64,000 nt of DNA from contig CAJNDS010000715.1 of the NCBI GenBank assembly GCA_905221605.1, positions 18,246-82,245 of the forward strand, in the 5' to 3' direction. The notes below the pieces were generated by a model that worked only from the letters and a program-made list of their open reading frames with translations, made no database searches and was not told where the DNA came from. The position numbers were made by a program, and so were the translations under genes. Shown one piece after another: positions 33,376-44,107 of the stretch (position 1 is its first letter; each line of letters opens with the position of its first letter). This stretch comes from Symbiodinium natans (taxonomy: Eukaryota; Sar; Dinophyceae; Suessiales; Symbiodiniaceae).

Positions 33376-33699
33376 GCCAAATCATTTGCGGCATTCACTA
33401 TACGAAATAAAAACCAAAGACAGGGGCCCCAAACAGAAAGAAGCCTACTGAACAGGGCAGATAGGTTTTGTACTTTCTGGCTTCCAAGCCTTTTCAATGT
33501 TCATGCTGCTCCTTGCACTCCTTGCACTCCTTGCACTCTCAGTACACTGCACACACTCCTTTTTTCCCAGAAGCGGCCTCCCGACACTCCACTTCAAAGC
33601 GTAGCCTGACTCGGTTTTGCATGCTCTTGCATCACATTAGACATGCTTCCACAGTGGACCTGCACTGCAGGGGGAGAAAAGCCAGCGTTACACTCTCCA

Positions 33700-33845
33700 G
33701 GCGCACTCTTCCAAACGCTGAAGCTGGTCGCGATGCTGCGTGTCTCTCTCCTTCGCAGGTTGCGCATAACAGACGTGGTCTCTGCAAGTGCATGTTCAAG
33801 GGACCACTCCTCCAACGTCTCAGTGCTGGTAGTGCCCCTTTCGGC
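33700..33845 (-). CDS. Candidate helical exon
   Basis: The frame ETLEEWSLEHALAETTSVMR continues as NLRRRETRSIATSFSVWK. The composition fits a coiled-coil neighbour. Borders are not fixed. Confidence 0.4.
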
Positions 33846-34839
33846 CTGCTGTTGGTCAGCTGAGAGCAGCCAGCATGTTGCCGTAGAAAGAGCGACAGAA
33901 AATAGAGAGAGAGAGGCCTTCTTCGTAAACCACGACCCCTTCCGCCCACCCCTGATTTTTGTTGGCCTGGAATGGTACCGCACCTAACCGACCGGCAGCC
34001 GGGAGCAGACGGCGCGTGAGGAGCAGAGGGAGGGCCGACGGGGACGGGCACCACAAAATCATGTGGGGCCCAACCCCTATGACCCCATGTGTTGTTTTGC
34101 TTCATCGCACAACATGGGTGTAACAAGCTCTTCCTTTCTTCTTCGACGACCTCCCCACGCGACGTGTAGCTTTGCAACCTTGCCGGGCGAATCCTCTGGC
34201 CTCTCGAACTTCCTTCATCACCTCAATCCTTACTCATAACTTCTTTCGCATTGCAACCAGCAGTAGCGCGTAGAGCCAGACACTGCCTCCGCCTGCCAAG
34301 GCTTGCGGCCCATGCCGAGCCAGGTCGTGAGGACTGAAACTAATGATTCAAAGAGCTCATCATCTCAAGCCTGTGCCGGAGCACCGACGCCGATTTACGG
34401 ATGTCAATAGGTGCTACGCTTCTCTTTTGCGGCAACAGCTCGGGACGGCGCGGCGACAAGCGCGTCGACGTGTCGCAGCGCGAACGGCGGATCCAACACC
34501 CCAGCTCTCCGAGGATGCCTTTAGAAAAAGCGGGACTCTTATGGGCTCTGGACTTATTTGCGGCCTTCAAAGTTACAGGGTGCGGGTTGAGACGGTTGAG
34601 AGCGGCTCAGCAAGGCATTCCTGGCACACTTATGAGGTATCCCTCGAGGCCTGGGATGTGCTGATTCTTTGAAGTGGGGATTGTCAAAGTGAGACTGTGG
34701 TTGATGTGTTGGGAGCGTCGTCGCATCAGGGATGGCAAGGGCAAGGAATGTGTGCCAGAGAGGGGCCGGTTCGTAGGCAGGGAGCAAGGAAACGAACAAA
34801 CCCAATTGCTACAGGCTGGCACAAGTACAAGAAGGAAGG

Positions 34840-34925
34840 TCGCCGCCGCATTTTGTCCTGGCCTGAAGCTGATTCCGCAGCCGCTGGGAGGCTGATCGCA
34901 TGGAACTTATCCTGTCTGCCAGACG
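34840..34925 (-). CDS. Candidate coiled-coil exon
   Basis: The frame LADRISSMRSASQRLRNQLQ then ARTK is helical and basic. No unique splice border is seen. Confidence 0.4.
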
Positions 34926-34985
34926 TGTTGAAGTGATCCAAGTGCAGTAGACACGAATCAAGCTGACATGATCTAGTGGCTTTGC

Positions 34986-35038
34986 CTGCTGTGCATGGTT
35001 CTCTCTGCTTCCTTGGCTTTTGCCGTGGCCTCCTGCAC
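34986..35038 (-). CDS. Coiled-coil micro-exon, 53 nt
   Basis: A GTTCTGCTGCAG acceptor is followed by VQEATAKAKEAERTMHS and then AG before GCAAAG, a candidate GC donor. The frame meets a stop shortly beyond that donor, so the splice is needed for the frame to continue. Confidence 0.5.
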
Positions 35039-35059
35039 CTGCAGCAGAACGCATGGTAA

Positions 35060-35125
35060 GCCTGTCTCATCCTGTCTTCACATCTACTTGCTTGGCCTCC
35101 TCGACGAGCTCGGTCGACCGCGACT
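35060..35125 (-). CDS. Candidate short exon
   Basis: A CCTTGCCAG acceptor is followed by SRSTELVEEAKQVDVKTG. It is short and charged; the donor is not certain. Confidence 0.4.
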
Positions 35126-35289
35126 GGCAAGGATGGCAAGGTTCAGGACAGGAAAAGGTCAGGTCAGGACAGGACAAGGCAAGAAGCGGTATGAAGCAGC
35201 AGCATGAAGCAGCAGCATGCGAGGCAACATGTGAGGCAACATAATGTGGCAAGATAGTGTGGGCAACATGTGAGGCAATGTGAGGCAGT

Positions 35290-35544
35290 ACTGGATCCTT
35301 CAGCTGCCTGGAGCTCTGCCACTTTTTTGGCGGCATCTCGCCTCAGGCGCTTTCGTTCCTGGTCGGAGGTCACAACTGGCATGCCTAGCAGTCTAGGCAG
35401 CTCGCTGTGACTTGTGAAACTATGAAACGTTCTCATGACTCCACAGAAGCTTGTCAAGAAGAAATGTTCCATCCCCCAAGTTGAAGTTCCGTCCTCAGCA
35501 GCTTCCGCCTGATGCCACTGCATGTCCTGGAGATGACAAAGCAC
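35290..35544 (-). CDS. Candidate exon, about 80 codons
   Basis: The frame reads WHQAEAAEDGTSTWGMEHFF, then LTSFCGVMRTFHSFTSHSEL and ERKRLRRDAAKKVAELQAAE. The first part looks globular and the end is a charged helix. After it the frame runs into GCAACAT-type repeats and is no longer protein-like. Confidence 0.45.
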
Positions 35545-35635
35545 CTTGCATCACCTTGCCTTCTGACCAAGCTTCTAGTCCCAAGTCCCAGAAAGCGTCG
35601 GTTGCTGGCGTTGCACAATTCAGCCGGAGCTTACG

Positions 35636-35740
35636 AAGCGCGCGCGGAGCATACGGAGTGTACCGAGCGTACCGAACGCCGAGATATACCGAGCATTCCG
35701 ACGTATACCGAGTATGCCGACTGTACAGTGCGTTACCACA
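35636..35740. repeat. Degenerate tandem repeat (TACCGAG-type)
   Basis: About 100 bp contain repeated GTACCGAG, ATACCGAG and ATTCCGAC motifs at roughly 10-17 bp spacing. It is a decayed minisatellite. Confidence 0.6.
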
Positions 35741-35904
35741 CCTTGGCAACTGACCTTGCTGTCGTGAAGGATAGAACATTTATGGGAAACATAGTCAGCA
35801 TTCTTGAGTTGTATCCCCTTTGTGTGGCACCCTCGCTCCCACCCTCCCTCACTCACTCCCTCCCTTCCTTCCTTGCTTCCTTCCAGCGCCCTTGGCCCCT
35901 TGGC

Positions 35905-36045
35905 ACGCTGCAGGTTTCGAGGCATCTGAAAGGCAATCAAATAGTCCCCATACAGACTAACATGACGAAAGCTGTAATACTCTGCGTGCAGTTCCGACCG
36001 CTCATTGTGAACAATGCCAAACAAACTCCAAAAGTCCCCCCCGAA
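35905..36045 (-). CDS. Candidate exon, unknown protein
   Basis: The frame DFWSLFGIVHNERSELHAEY continues as YSFRHVSLYGDYLIAFQMPR. It is aromatic and globular-looking. No family is recognised and borders are not fixed. Confidence 0.35.
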
Positions 36046-36344
36046 ACTTGAGGGCCGGAGGCAGGGAGGACGAAAGCTCGGGGGCCGGAAGCAAGAGCAA
36101 AGTTGCAAGAGAAAGTGCGGGCAGGGCCCAGTTGGAGGCATGCTTGAGGGGCCAGCGTCTTCTTTTCAGCCGTCGCAGTGTTGGGTAGATACTAGCTTCT
36201 TGCAATCAACTAGCTTGTTGCAATCAACACATCACTAGTGGGCGGCGACGCATGTTGTGCTGGGAGCCTGACTCACGATGACTCACGCGCTGCGGTCAAC
36301 ACGCGACGGAGTCAGGTCTTGACGTAAAAACGCCTCCCCTTAAG

Positions 36345-36460
36345 GTATTGATATATCAATTTACCCCCACCCCCCCCCCCCTCCAAAACCAGGGAATTCG
36401 TGTGATGTATCAATTTACCCCCCCCCCCCCCCCAAGGAATTCGTTGTGATATATCCATTT

Positions 36461-36493
<33 letters not shown>
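36345..36493. repeat. Tandem repeat of about 58 bp with poly-C expansions
   Basis: Three copies of a unit containing TGATATATCAATTTA, a C run and GGAATTCGT follow one another. The C runs grow from about 12 to more than 30 in the last copy. Confidence 0.8.
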
Positions 36494-36496
<3 letters not shown>

Positions 36497-36839
36497 TAAG
36501 ATAGTATCGATAATACGCTGTTTTCTGGCCGTGGTCGGCCCCCTGCTGCTAAAGCAGATAAAACTCCAGCTTCGCTACGCGAGCTTTCGTGATTTGTGGC
36601 CGAACCTGAGCGGACTCCGGCCATTTTATTGGTGGGTTCAGGTTGAGCTTTCAGTCGTTTTTCAGTTGGTTATGCAGTTGCTTGCCCATGACTCCACACT
36701 CTGCCCTCATGCACTAGCTGCCACTAGCTGCCACTAGCTGCTGGCTGCGATTTTTTGAGCGGCCAAAATCGTGTAACAAGTTGCAACACTGTCTAACGTG
36801 GGAAACTTTAAGAAGGCATGGGTGTGCCATAATATTGCT

Positions 36840-36970
36840 TCCGCAGGCTCCTCCCTGTATCGGGCGCGCTCGGCCATGAGGGCTTCCTCCTCCAGTGAGC
36901 AAAGGTCCCCATCTAGAACCTCTCAGCCATCCCCTGCAGTGACTGAAGCTCTGCGGGTGCCCGTTGCAAA
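36840..36970 (-). CDS. Candidate coiled-coil exon(s)
   Basis: The frame LDGDLCSLEEEALMAERARY then REEPAEA is helical. Just upstream another frame reads APAELQSLQGMAER. A splice or indel separates them. Confidence 0.4.
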
Positions 36971-37014
36971 GTATAGTCAAGTACAGACAGGCCTGCAGTG
37001 GCCTGTCTTTTAAG

Positions 37015-37115
37015 CTTCATGCCCAATTGCAAGTGTATGCAAGAAGTCCTGCGCATGCAGCTGGCCCTCCAGCTTCGCTATCGTGCTGGCCTCTTCAGCG
37101 GGGACTCTTACCATG
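37015..37115 (-). CDS. Candidate coiled-coil exon
   Basis: The frame VPAEEASTIAKLEGQLHAQD continues as FLHTLAIGHEA to a stop. It is helical and charged. A GTAAGA lies just before it on the same strand and may belong to the preceding exon. Confidence 0.4.
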
Positions 37116-37599
37116 GCGGGCTGCATCACCAAGGGGTGCTAGAGCGAAGGCATGAGCTGAGCTGAGACTCCGGCAGCAAACGTGGCCTCGCTTTCTGTTC
37201 GCGTCCGGACAATCTGGCAGTTGAGAAGCATCTGCTGTACCCTGCAAATTGGCATTGGTGGAGCGTCAAGCAATGCCTGAGTGGAGGCCACAGACTCTGC
37301 CCCATTACGTGTTGATGGGGAGTCCGCGACCTGTCGTCAGGGCAGCTAGCTTACTGCTTGCTGCTACGGCAAGGCTATTTCACGGTAAGCGCCGAACTCA
37401 ATGCAGAGCTAGTGATGGACTTTTACAGGGCCCAGAGCCTTCCCTAGGTCCTTGCCATGTGTTTGTGACTTTGTCTTGCCTCATCCGGTGCAATTGGTGC
37501 AGCGGGCTCAATTGATGCCATTGGCTGCTGGCCTTCAGCCTTCCAAGAAAGGTATTTTCAATTAATCTTCACTTCCAGTGTGACCAGGCATGCTGCAAC

Positions 37600-37850
37600 T
37601 GTGCAACGGCTCGCAGGTGAGACCAAACTCGTGCTGGATTCTTGCCTCGATCGCAGCTGGAGCTTGCTCTGCAGCGTCTTTGGAGGCCTGGTATGTCTCA
37701 ACTACCCAAACGTCGCGCCATGGAAATCTCCCCGAATCCACGAAGTTCATCCCTGGTTTCCTGCGGCTGGGCTGAAGCCTCCTCTGCTTTCTTGGGCAGT
37801 CGGGGAACTGCCTTACAAGCAAGGGCAGCACGTCTGCAACACAGCACTGC
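37600..37850 (-). CDS. Candidate exon, unknown protein
   Basis: The frame reads VADVLPLLVRQFPDCPRKQR, then FPWRDVWVVETYQASKDAAE and QAPAAIEARIQHEFG. It is convincing as protein; no domain is recognised. Confidence 0.4.
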
Positions 37851-37895
37851 ATGGCGCAGGCGAGGCACGTTTGCTTAAGGCCCTACTTGCGTGTC

Positions 37896-38090
37896 TCATT
37901 GGAAAAAGGTGCTTTCATCACTTTCATCTGCATGCGGAATAACAGGTGTCAGCAAACCCAAGGGCACCACATTTGGGCTCGGGTCGTACACCCGTCGAAG
38001 CAGTGACTTGTTGGCCGCCTTCAGTGCCCGGGGGCTGGGGACGTATCTTTGGGCCTTGCGCACATCAAGTCGGGATGCATTCAGGAAAGG
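37896..38090 (-). CDS. Candidate exon, unknown protein
   Basis: A CGGCATGCAG acceptor is followed by PFLNASRLDVRKAQRYVPSP, then RALKAANKSLLRRVYDPSPN and VVPLGLLTPVIPHADESDES. The frame ends in a stop at 37896, so it could even be terminal. No family is recognised. Confidence 0.45.
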   Translation of the reverse strand, partial: PFLNASRLDVRKAQRYVPSPRALKAANKSLLRRVYDPSPNVVPLGLLTPVIPHADESDESTFFQ

Positions 38091-38149
38091 CTGCATGCCG
38101 CATGCCGACGACATATAATCGAAATTTCCCTGAGCGCTATGCCTGCAAC

Positions 38150-38215
38150 TCACGGATCTCAGCCTCATGGGGCAAATGCAAGCCGCGTGACAAGAGCTGC
38201 TCTGCGGGGAGCCTG
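38150..38215 (-). CDS. Candidate exon with GTGAGT donor
   Basis: The frame TNRLPAEQLLSRGLHLPHEA then EI is followed exactly by GTGAGT. The acceptor is not known. Confidence 0.4.
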
Positions 38216-38219
38216 TTTG

Positions 38220-39755
38220 TGCCACCATGCGTCGCGGTCTCCCGGTTCTGCACCGGCCTCAGGACAGCGCATGGCATCAAGTAGACACAGCTCCCCCTCA
38301 TGGACGGGGTGTCTCCGGGGCCTAGGCCTAGAGTGCTGGGGGGAAGCAGGGTTGTATATAGTGGAATCACCAGTAAGAAAATGCCAAGCATGGCATTCGG
38401 GGAAGATCCGGCTCGGGAACCCATAGAAAAGGCAGAGTCTCCGAGCTCCAGCAACAGTGGCGCAAGCAAGGATCAGTGAAGATGGCACCCTCATACAAAC
38501 ATATACAAAGTCTAGGCATCTGTGATTGGTCGCGCGAGTCTACACCGGTTTGACCTCCAACTATGTTTGCCACCAAGCACGAGGCCACGAGGAGAAGGCG
38601 AGAGCCACGAACGGAAGGGTCTGGCGTCTTCTCCTAGCGGCTCAGCGGTAACGCTTTATGAATTCGAACTGAGCTCGATCCACCGCAGCTCCGCTGGACT
38701 TCAGGTAGGTATAGTATAGTTGTGAAGAGGCGTAACAGTTGTGGCCCACGCCTGTCGCCTTTCGGGGCTGGGTGGCACCAGTGGCGGTGGATTCCTTGGT
38801 GCAAAACACGTGCGAAACCTTCCACACCTTTACTCCACGCAGCAGCAAAGCCCAAAGGCAGGCAAAGCACTTCGTGAAAGGACGCGTCAGCGTGCCTGTG
38901 ATGGTGCTCATCGCACTTCACCTGTCGTCAACTTCAGGTTATTCTGTATTGGTCGGTGAATAATACCAGGACCAACCAGGACCGTATGGCAAAGCTCACT
39001 TGAAGGGAAATTGTTCAAACGACTAGTCTGACAGTGTGCAGGTCGAGTGCACATATTCCGCACATATTCCGTGCAGCTTTAAGATACCGGTTGTCCAAAC
39101 TTCTTCCTTTCATACTGTAGCAATCGCGCAACGATGATCCATGCGACGGCTGGCCATCAGCTGGCGTGGCTTCCATGGAGGCCGCCGTCCATTGCAAGCG
39201 CAAGTCTCGACAGCAGGCTAGATGAGCTTGATTAGGCTTCATGGGGCTTTAGTTCACAAGCTACCTGCAAGATAAGTCATCACACTTCAGGGCCGCAACA
39301 TTGGCATTGGTAACATGTTAGCTGAACAGCGCTGGTCAGACGCCAAACTCGGTTGCGCAGCCATCGAACCCTAAAACTCTTAAAAGTATGTTCAAGCTAT
39401 GAGCCGACAATGTCAACGATAAGACAAAGCCCATGGCCCATGACACCCTACGGCCGCCCCTTCTTGATCGACCTGTCACTGTACTGAATGATACTTTAAA
39501 CAGTCTCAATAGCCATATTCATCCATCACTATACAGAAGCAAGGACATCAAGCACAGAAAAAATACCAGAAGCGCAACTGGATGAACACAAGCAGCTTCA
39601 TTACACCCTTGTGGGCACAGTGTCTGACAACCTGCTGAGGTACCTTTTTAGCATGTCGATGGCCAATGCTTCTACAGATCTAGCTACCATGTGGCACTGC
39701 GCGGTGAGAAATGTGTATTGTCCGAAGGTGATGTGCCACGATTGCGTGGGACAAC
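38220..39755. other. No supported gene
   Basis: No convincing exon was found on either strand. The sequence is mixed in composition with no strong repeat. It may be intergenic between the minus-strand gene regions. Confidence 0.35.
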
Positions 39756-40007
39756 TCAGACTGAAGGTTCTGCTGCAGTTGGAGACGCGGGCAGCGGCTC
39801 CTGAACAAAAATCGGGCCACGAATCAACAGATCCTTTAAATCCCGCGAGAGACTCGCACGATTCTCCAAGTAGCCCACTTCAGTCACTTCGGCAGCTTCA
39901 AGAGCAGGCTGCGCAGGCTGCTGCGCAGGCTGCTGCGCAGGCTGTGCTGCGGGCTGTGCAGGTTCGGCAGCACCTTGAAGATTCACCAACATGCAACACA
40001 GCGCCAC
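39756..40007 (-). CDS. Candidate exon with Ala-Gln-Pro repeat
   Basis: The frame has AQPAAQPAQQPAQQPAQPA followed by LEAAEVTEVGYLENRASLSR and DLKDLLIRGPIFVQEP. The repeat is coded by a CTGCGCAGG tandem. The plus strand is also open here with Ala/Gln runs, so the strand is not certain. Confidence 0.35.
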   Translation of the reverse strand: MALCCMLVNLQGAAEPAQPAAQPAQQPAQQPAQPALEAAEVTEVGYLENRASLSRDLKDLLIRGPIFVQEPLPASPTAAEPSV

Positions 40008-40009
40008 AT

Positions 40010-41853
40010 CACACCTTAGAATCTTGTGTCGCTGAGTCTGGGCTCTTGGCTTGAGTCTTTTGTGGCAAGAGGGTCTGGGACCTCAATTGCCCAAAGGAGT
40101 CCAAGAGCGACGGATGTCAATGTCAGGGTTCTCCGGGATCCCTCAATGGCACACAAGTTAAGCCAGTTAAGCGGCACTACCAGCCATCATCAAACATTGG
40201 CCAGGACGCACAAGATCCTGAGACTGATCAGGGCTGGGAAGGGTCAACTCACAAAGCGTTAGAGTCAAGTCCCGGCTCTTTGAAGTTTCTTTCTTGCTTG
40301 TATCATGTGGTGACATTGCAAGAGAAGCCTGCGGGCATCGGCGGAAACATGAAGACACTTGAAAGGCGCCTTGATTTCCTGCCAAGTTGGCTCGTTCATT
40401 GTCGGCGAGGAGTCCTCATTGATAGGGAGCCTGGCAAGTTCTCGGCAAGTCTTCGGCCTTATGATGTGGAGCTGGATATGACAGTTGGCGTCTTCCTGGC
40501 ACCAACGACATGCGATTTGACCTTGAGTTACCTTCACAGGCCTTCGGCCACCCAGGATCAACGTCTGTCGAATCGCGGGTACACCTGCACACTTTGACAC
40601 AACAGAAGTAGTCGGGATTAGTCGGGACTGAGGGTGCACAGGCATTGACGACAGCGCCTGTCACCCGATGAATGTGAGCTCGAAGCTCACTGATGGAGGA
40701 GAAGTCATCCAAGTTAACAGAGAATGACTGGCCCGACCTGACTCAACCACCGCATCGAACATAAACGGTCGGACAAGTGCGTCAGCAAGAAACATTCAAA
40801 TAAAGGTCCCGAAGACATTCGTTTTTATACTCGACCGACAAATCCGACAGGAGTCTGAGGCGAGCCATGGCTTTCGATGCGTCGAGAAGGCTTCAGCATG
40901 CAACTAGACCCTACCCAACCAAATCATACTAAATGCACACAAGAAGTTGTAAAGACACCACGTCATGATTGATGCCTCTCAGTCATGCAGGGGACACTGA
41001 GGTCACAGCCATCGCAGCTTCACGGTGGGAGGTCCGACACGTGCCTCGTCAATGGCGGCACCAAACAAGCCTGCGGATGTCTGCGGCTACCGTTCCACCA
41101 ACCCTGCCTTCCTCTGCACAGGCAGGGGAGCCTACAGGGACGTCGGAGTTCACAGCATATCGCAGCATGTCAGGCCGTTTCTTTGCACATGGCACATCAT
41201 GGCACTGCCCACGGCTGAGCAAACGACTCCAGGTGCAAGCTGCCTGACAGAGCTGAGAGTACGTCAGTTAGCGGGCCATTTACGCCTTAGGACAACACAC
41301 CCCGCCTTGCGGGTACCCCCCCATACTTCGATCCCCGTGCTGGCGAGATGGCCTTAAGTCCGCATGAGTCCACATGCCGGAGTGTCCTGGATGTCAACCT
41401 CTGACACCTATCTGAGAGGCTCACGTCGGGCAGACGGCTCTTCTTTGGTGACAGGTTAAAAGGATTCGCACCTGAGCACTGACGCCCTTCTTGACCAAGG
41501 GACCATATGCCACTGTGCCACAGCTTAAGGAGCACAGGACCTTTCCAAGCCATTCAAAACTACTTAGGCCCTAGCTCCAGTCATGCGGGGCTCCGGGCAC
41601 GAAGTCCTGGCAGGACTCTCAAACCAAAAGTTTCGAATGGCCTTCATATTTTGCATGTGCTCCTCGCTGGCAGATCTTGCCGGACTGCTGTTGCAAACGC
41701 CAACCTTCCGGCAGGGTCTCTGAGCAAACTTGCATAAACTTGCAGAAAAGGCCCGAGTTCCGCTGAAGCCTCAGACATCCCCTCGTCATTGGACGTGGAG
41801 CTATGCTCTGAGCCTTACAATGGTTTGACGTCACTCCTACTTACCTAACACAG
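40010..41853. other. Ambiguous stretch, no settled gene
   Basis: At 40265-40645 both strands are open and protein-like, so neither can be chosen by eye. The remainder shows no convincing exon. No repeat stands out. Confidence 0.3.
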
Positions 41854-41958
41854 AAGCGTCGGCGTTGTCTCGGGCCAGAACTGGAGCATCGGCTTTCGCT
41901 GTCGTCGGCCATGGAATTTTCAGCCTCCGAGCCTGACCCACTCTGCTCAATCATCCAG
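41854..41958 (+). CDS. Candidate plus-strand exon, 105 nt
   Basis: A CTTACCTAACACAG acceptor and a CAG/GTAAGG donor enclose 35 open codons (KRRRCLGPELEHRLSLSSAM then EFSASEPDPLCSIIQ). The minus strand here also ends at a good GTAAGT donor, so the opposite reading is possible. Two canonical borders favour the plus strand. Confidence 0.4.
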
Positions 41959-42239
41959 GTAAGGCAGCCAAAGGACCAAAGGTATTTAGATTCATGTACA
42001 AGTAAATTCGAGATGCGGTATGCACTCTTCGAAGGAGATTGAATAGGAAGATGCACCTATACGCGTATGGGGTTTCACTTCGCAAGGCCTCTGTCGGACA
42101 TGTCCGAGACGGACCGGGCATCATCGTCATCTTCAAACTCACCATGCAAGTCCTGCCCCACAGACCGCCAGACAAGGACCATGCCGATGTTGTTGCCACT
42201 GCATGCTCATGTGATTCTATTTGTTTTCTTATCGTTCAG

Positions 42240-42375
42240 GTCCAATGAGGGTGGTCATCACATCTCACAGGCTCAGATGCAAGACAGCATTCTGAACTCT
42301 GGCTTCAGACAAAATCGGCATTCCAGCTCCTCGGGAATGCTTGAGAGCGAGTGCGAGGATGCGATGGGATCAGAT
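42240..42375 (+). CDS. Candidate plus-strand exon, 136 nt
   Basis: A T-rich tract ending ATCGTTCAG is followed by one base and 45 codons (SNEGGHHISQAQMQDSILNS then GFRQNRHSSSSGMLESECED), then a GTACGT donor. Both borders are good. A Ser-rich frame at about 42085-42175 may be another exon of the same gene. The product is unknown and looks disordered. Confidence 0.45.
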
Positions 42376-42504
42376 GTACGTGACCTGACTGAGGTTCGCA
42401 GCAGATTCACTCTGATTTACTCATCATAAGTACAAAACTTCACGAACTAGGCCGAAACAGCAAACACGCACTAACATTCACTGCGTAAACTGCGGTGCGC
42501 CTGG

Positions 42505-43040
42505 GATGAAGCGATCGTTGATGCACGTTGCGTAGATTCCGTGATGGACGCCGGTGCGATCGCTTGAGGCCGGATTTCAGCCGTGCCAAGTCTTCGAGGG
42601 TCAGCACTGGGTTCGGCTTCGCCACATCCCACAGGACAGAGACATTCTCATCAGAGGCGGTAACCTGCATGCGAATGCCCATCATGCACTCGTTGGGATT
42701 CTCTTGGTCCGCTGACAGCAGGAAGCACTGCGCCGGAGTGTCTCGCTGATTTCCGGGTCGCAGCAAGTGCAGGGTTCGGCCACGTTCGAATCCCTTGAAG
42801 GTCACCTCGTTGAATGCCTCCTTCAGGGAGACGGTGTCTTCTGGCTTGATGAGCTGCAGCAGCGGGTGGTGCGACTGCAGCTTGCATCCAAAGACCTTTT
42901 CCTCGCCCCAGGCATTCAGCACCCGATATTCTTGTGTATCCACTAGCAACGTGGCGTCGAAGACCATGTGGCACATGCGGCTCCACCACTTTTGCCACCT
43001 GATTAGGGTTGCAGACTGCTCCCATTCTTGTGCATCATCT
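42505..43040 (-). CDS. Exon with PAS-like domain
   Basis: The open frame begins with WEQSATLIRWQKWWSRMCHM and continues VFDATLLVDTQEYRVLNAWG, VFGCKLQSHHPLLQLIKPED and SLKEAFNEV. The order of a VFDA-type strand, a central FG turn, a hydrophobic LLQLI and a ..ED..SLKEAF helix resembles a PAS fold, a sensor or protein-interaction domain. The last part (LKRSHRRPSRNLRN) is basic. The exon faces the plus-strand candidate at 42.24-42.38 kb, so two genes would converge here. The domain call is by pattern only. Confidence 0.5.
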
Positions 43041-43446
43041 CTACAGCTCGTCTACACTGCAGCCGAACTTCAGCTTAAAGAGAATGATGGGCTACCAGGC
43101 ACCGTAACTTAAACTATCTCGCTCCTGTCAGCGGGCACATCTCAGTCCAAAGTCCACAACAAGGCCCCTGCTCACCTTCGTTCAGAGGAATCCAGTGCCC
43201 TTTTGAGTGACACTTGAGTGGGCTCTGATTCAGTCGGATTCAGATGTAACTTTCGTAATGCTTGGCTTTTGGTCCTGCTCAGGCCTGTTGCAGCAACCTG
43301 GAGAACCACGCTCATAAAGACAACACAGGCTCAGTGTCGCAGCCTGTTTCCACATGGATTTCTTGCTTTGGGGCTTTCCCTCAACCTTTGGCCCGGCGTT
43401 CAGTCCTGCTCTGGATCCGACAGCATTGTTGTTAGCCTTTAGAAAG

Positions 43447-43625
43447 CCAGCGCCCTCAAACACTTCGATAAAGGCACCCTCTACAGCTCTTGCGCGCTCT
43501 TGTGCAGTGATGCCTGTCGCCCATGACTTTGTCAATGAGCATCGAAGTGACTTCCTGCATGGAGCCGGTGACCTCAAATTGGCTGCCAAGGGTGCACTCC
43601 TGGATGAGGTGCCCCTGCACCTGGC
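43447..43625 (-). CDS. Candidate exon upstream of PAS-like exon
   Basis: After a CCGTGCCAG acceptor one frame reads GHLIQECTLGSQFEVTGSMQ, then EVTSMLIDKVMGDRHHC. From about 43500 another frame is also protein-like (QERARAVEGAFIEVFEGAGF). The splice that joins them is not resolved. Confidence 0.4.
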
Positions 43626-43652
43626 ACGGACAGGGCTTCTACAATCGATGCA

Positions 43653-43749
43653 CTGTCGACATCCTTCTATGAAGCGGAGAGGCCTTGTACCACTTCACAC
43701 TCCCATTGGGAGCCTCGAAGCAGAACTCGTACCCAAAGTCTGTGGTTAC
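43653..43749 (-). CDS. Candidate exon, unknown protein
   Basis: A TGCTCCTCAG acceptor is followed by VTTDFGYEFCFEAPNGSVKW then YKASPLHRRMST and a GTGCAT donor. It is compact and globular-looking. It would be an upstream exon of the PAS-like gene. Confidence 0.45.
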
Positions 43750-43974
43750 CTGAGGAGCATGTAGAGCCGGAGGAGTTAACAGTTAAAACAGCTCAAACAT
43801 TTGCAGAACGCATGGGTTCTGGAACTTGTAACTTGCAGCAAGTTAAGCCGCCGAAATACAATCTCAGTGCTGGCACCCAGCTTTTCCGGCGGTGCATGGA
43901 CCCCTTCCTGTACTCCTTTTCGTCGCATCCAAAAGTTTTGGCCTCGGGCGAACTGCATTGAGGGGAGCCCGAGT

Positions 43975-44072
43975 ATATATATATGTATATACACACACAT
44001 TATATACTTTATCTTGTTTTGCTTTGTTTTCTGATTTTATTCTATTTATTTACTGTATATATATATATATAT
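43975..44072. repeat. AT-rich microsatellite
   Basis: Runs of TATATA at about 43975-43990 and 44054-44072 flank a T-rich stretch. The right run directly abuts the 30-bp inverted repeat arm. Confidence 0.9.
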
Positions 44073-44077
44073 GTAAG

Positions 44078-44107
44078 AGGAACCTTTGTGTATAATATGA
44101 TGATTCG
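44078..44107. repeat. 30-bp inverted repeat, left arm
   Basis: This arm starts AGGAACCTTTGTG and matches the reverse complement of 60604-60633 at 29 of 30 positions. In both places the AT microsatellite lies on the outer side, so the pair faces inward around the block holding the copia element and the minisatellite. Confidence 0.8.

Noticed and set aside
40265-40645. Exon on either strand
   Set aside because: Both strands are open and protein-like with aligned codons; no splice border settles the choice.
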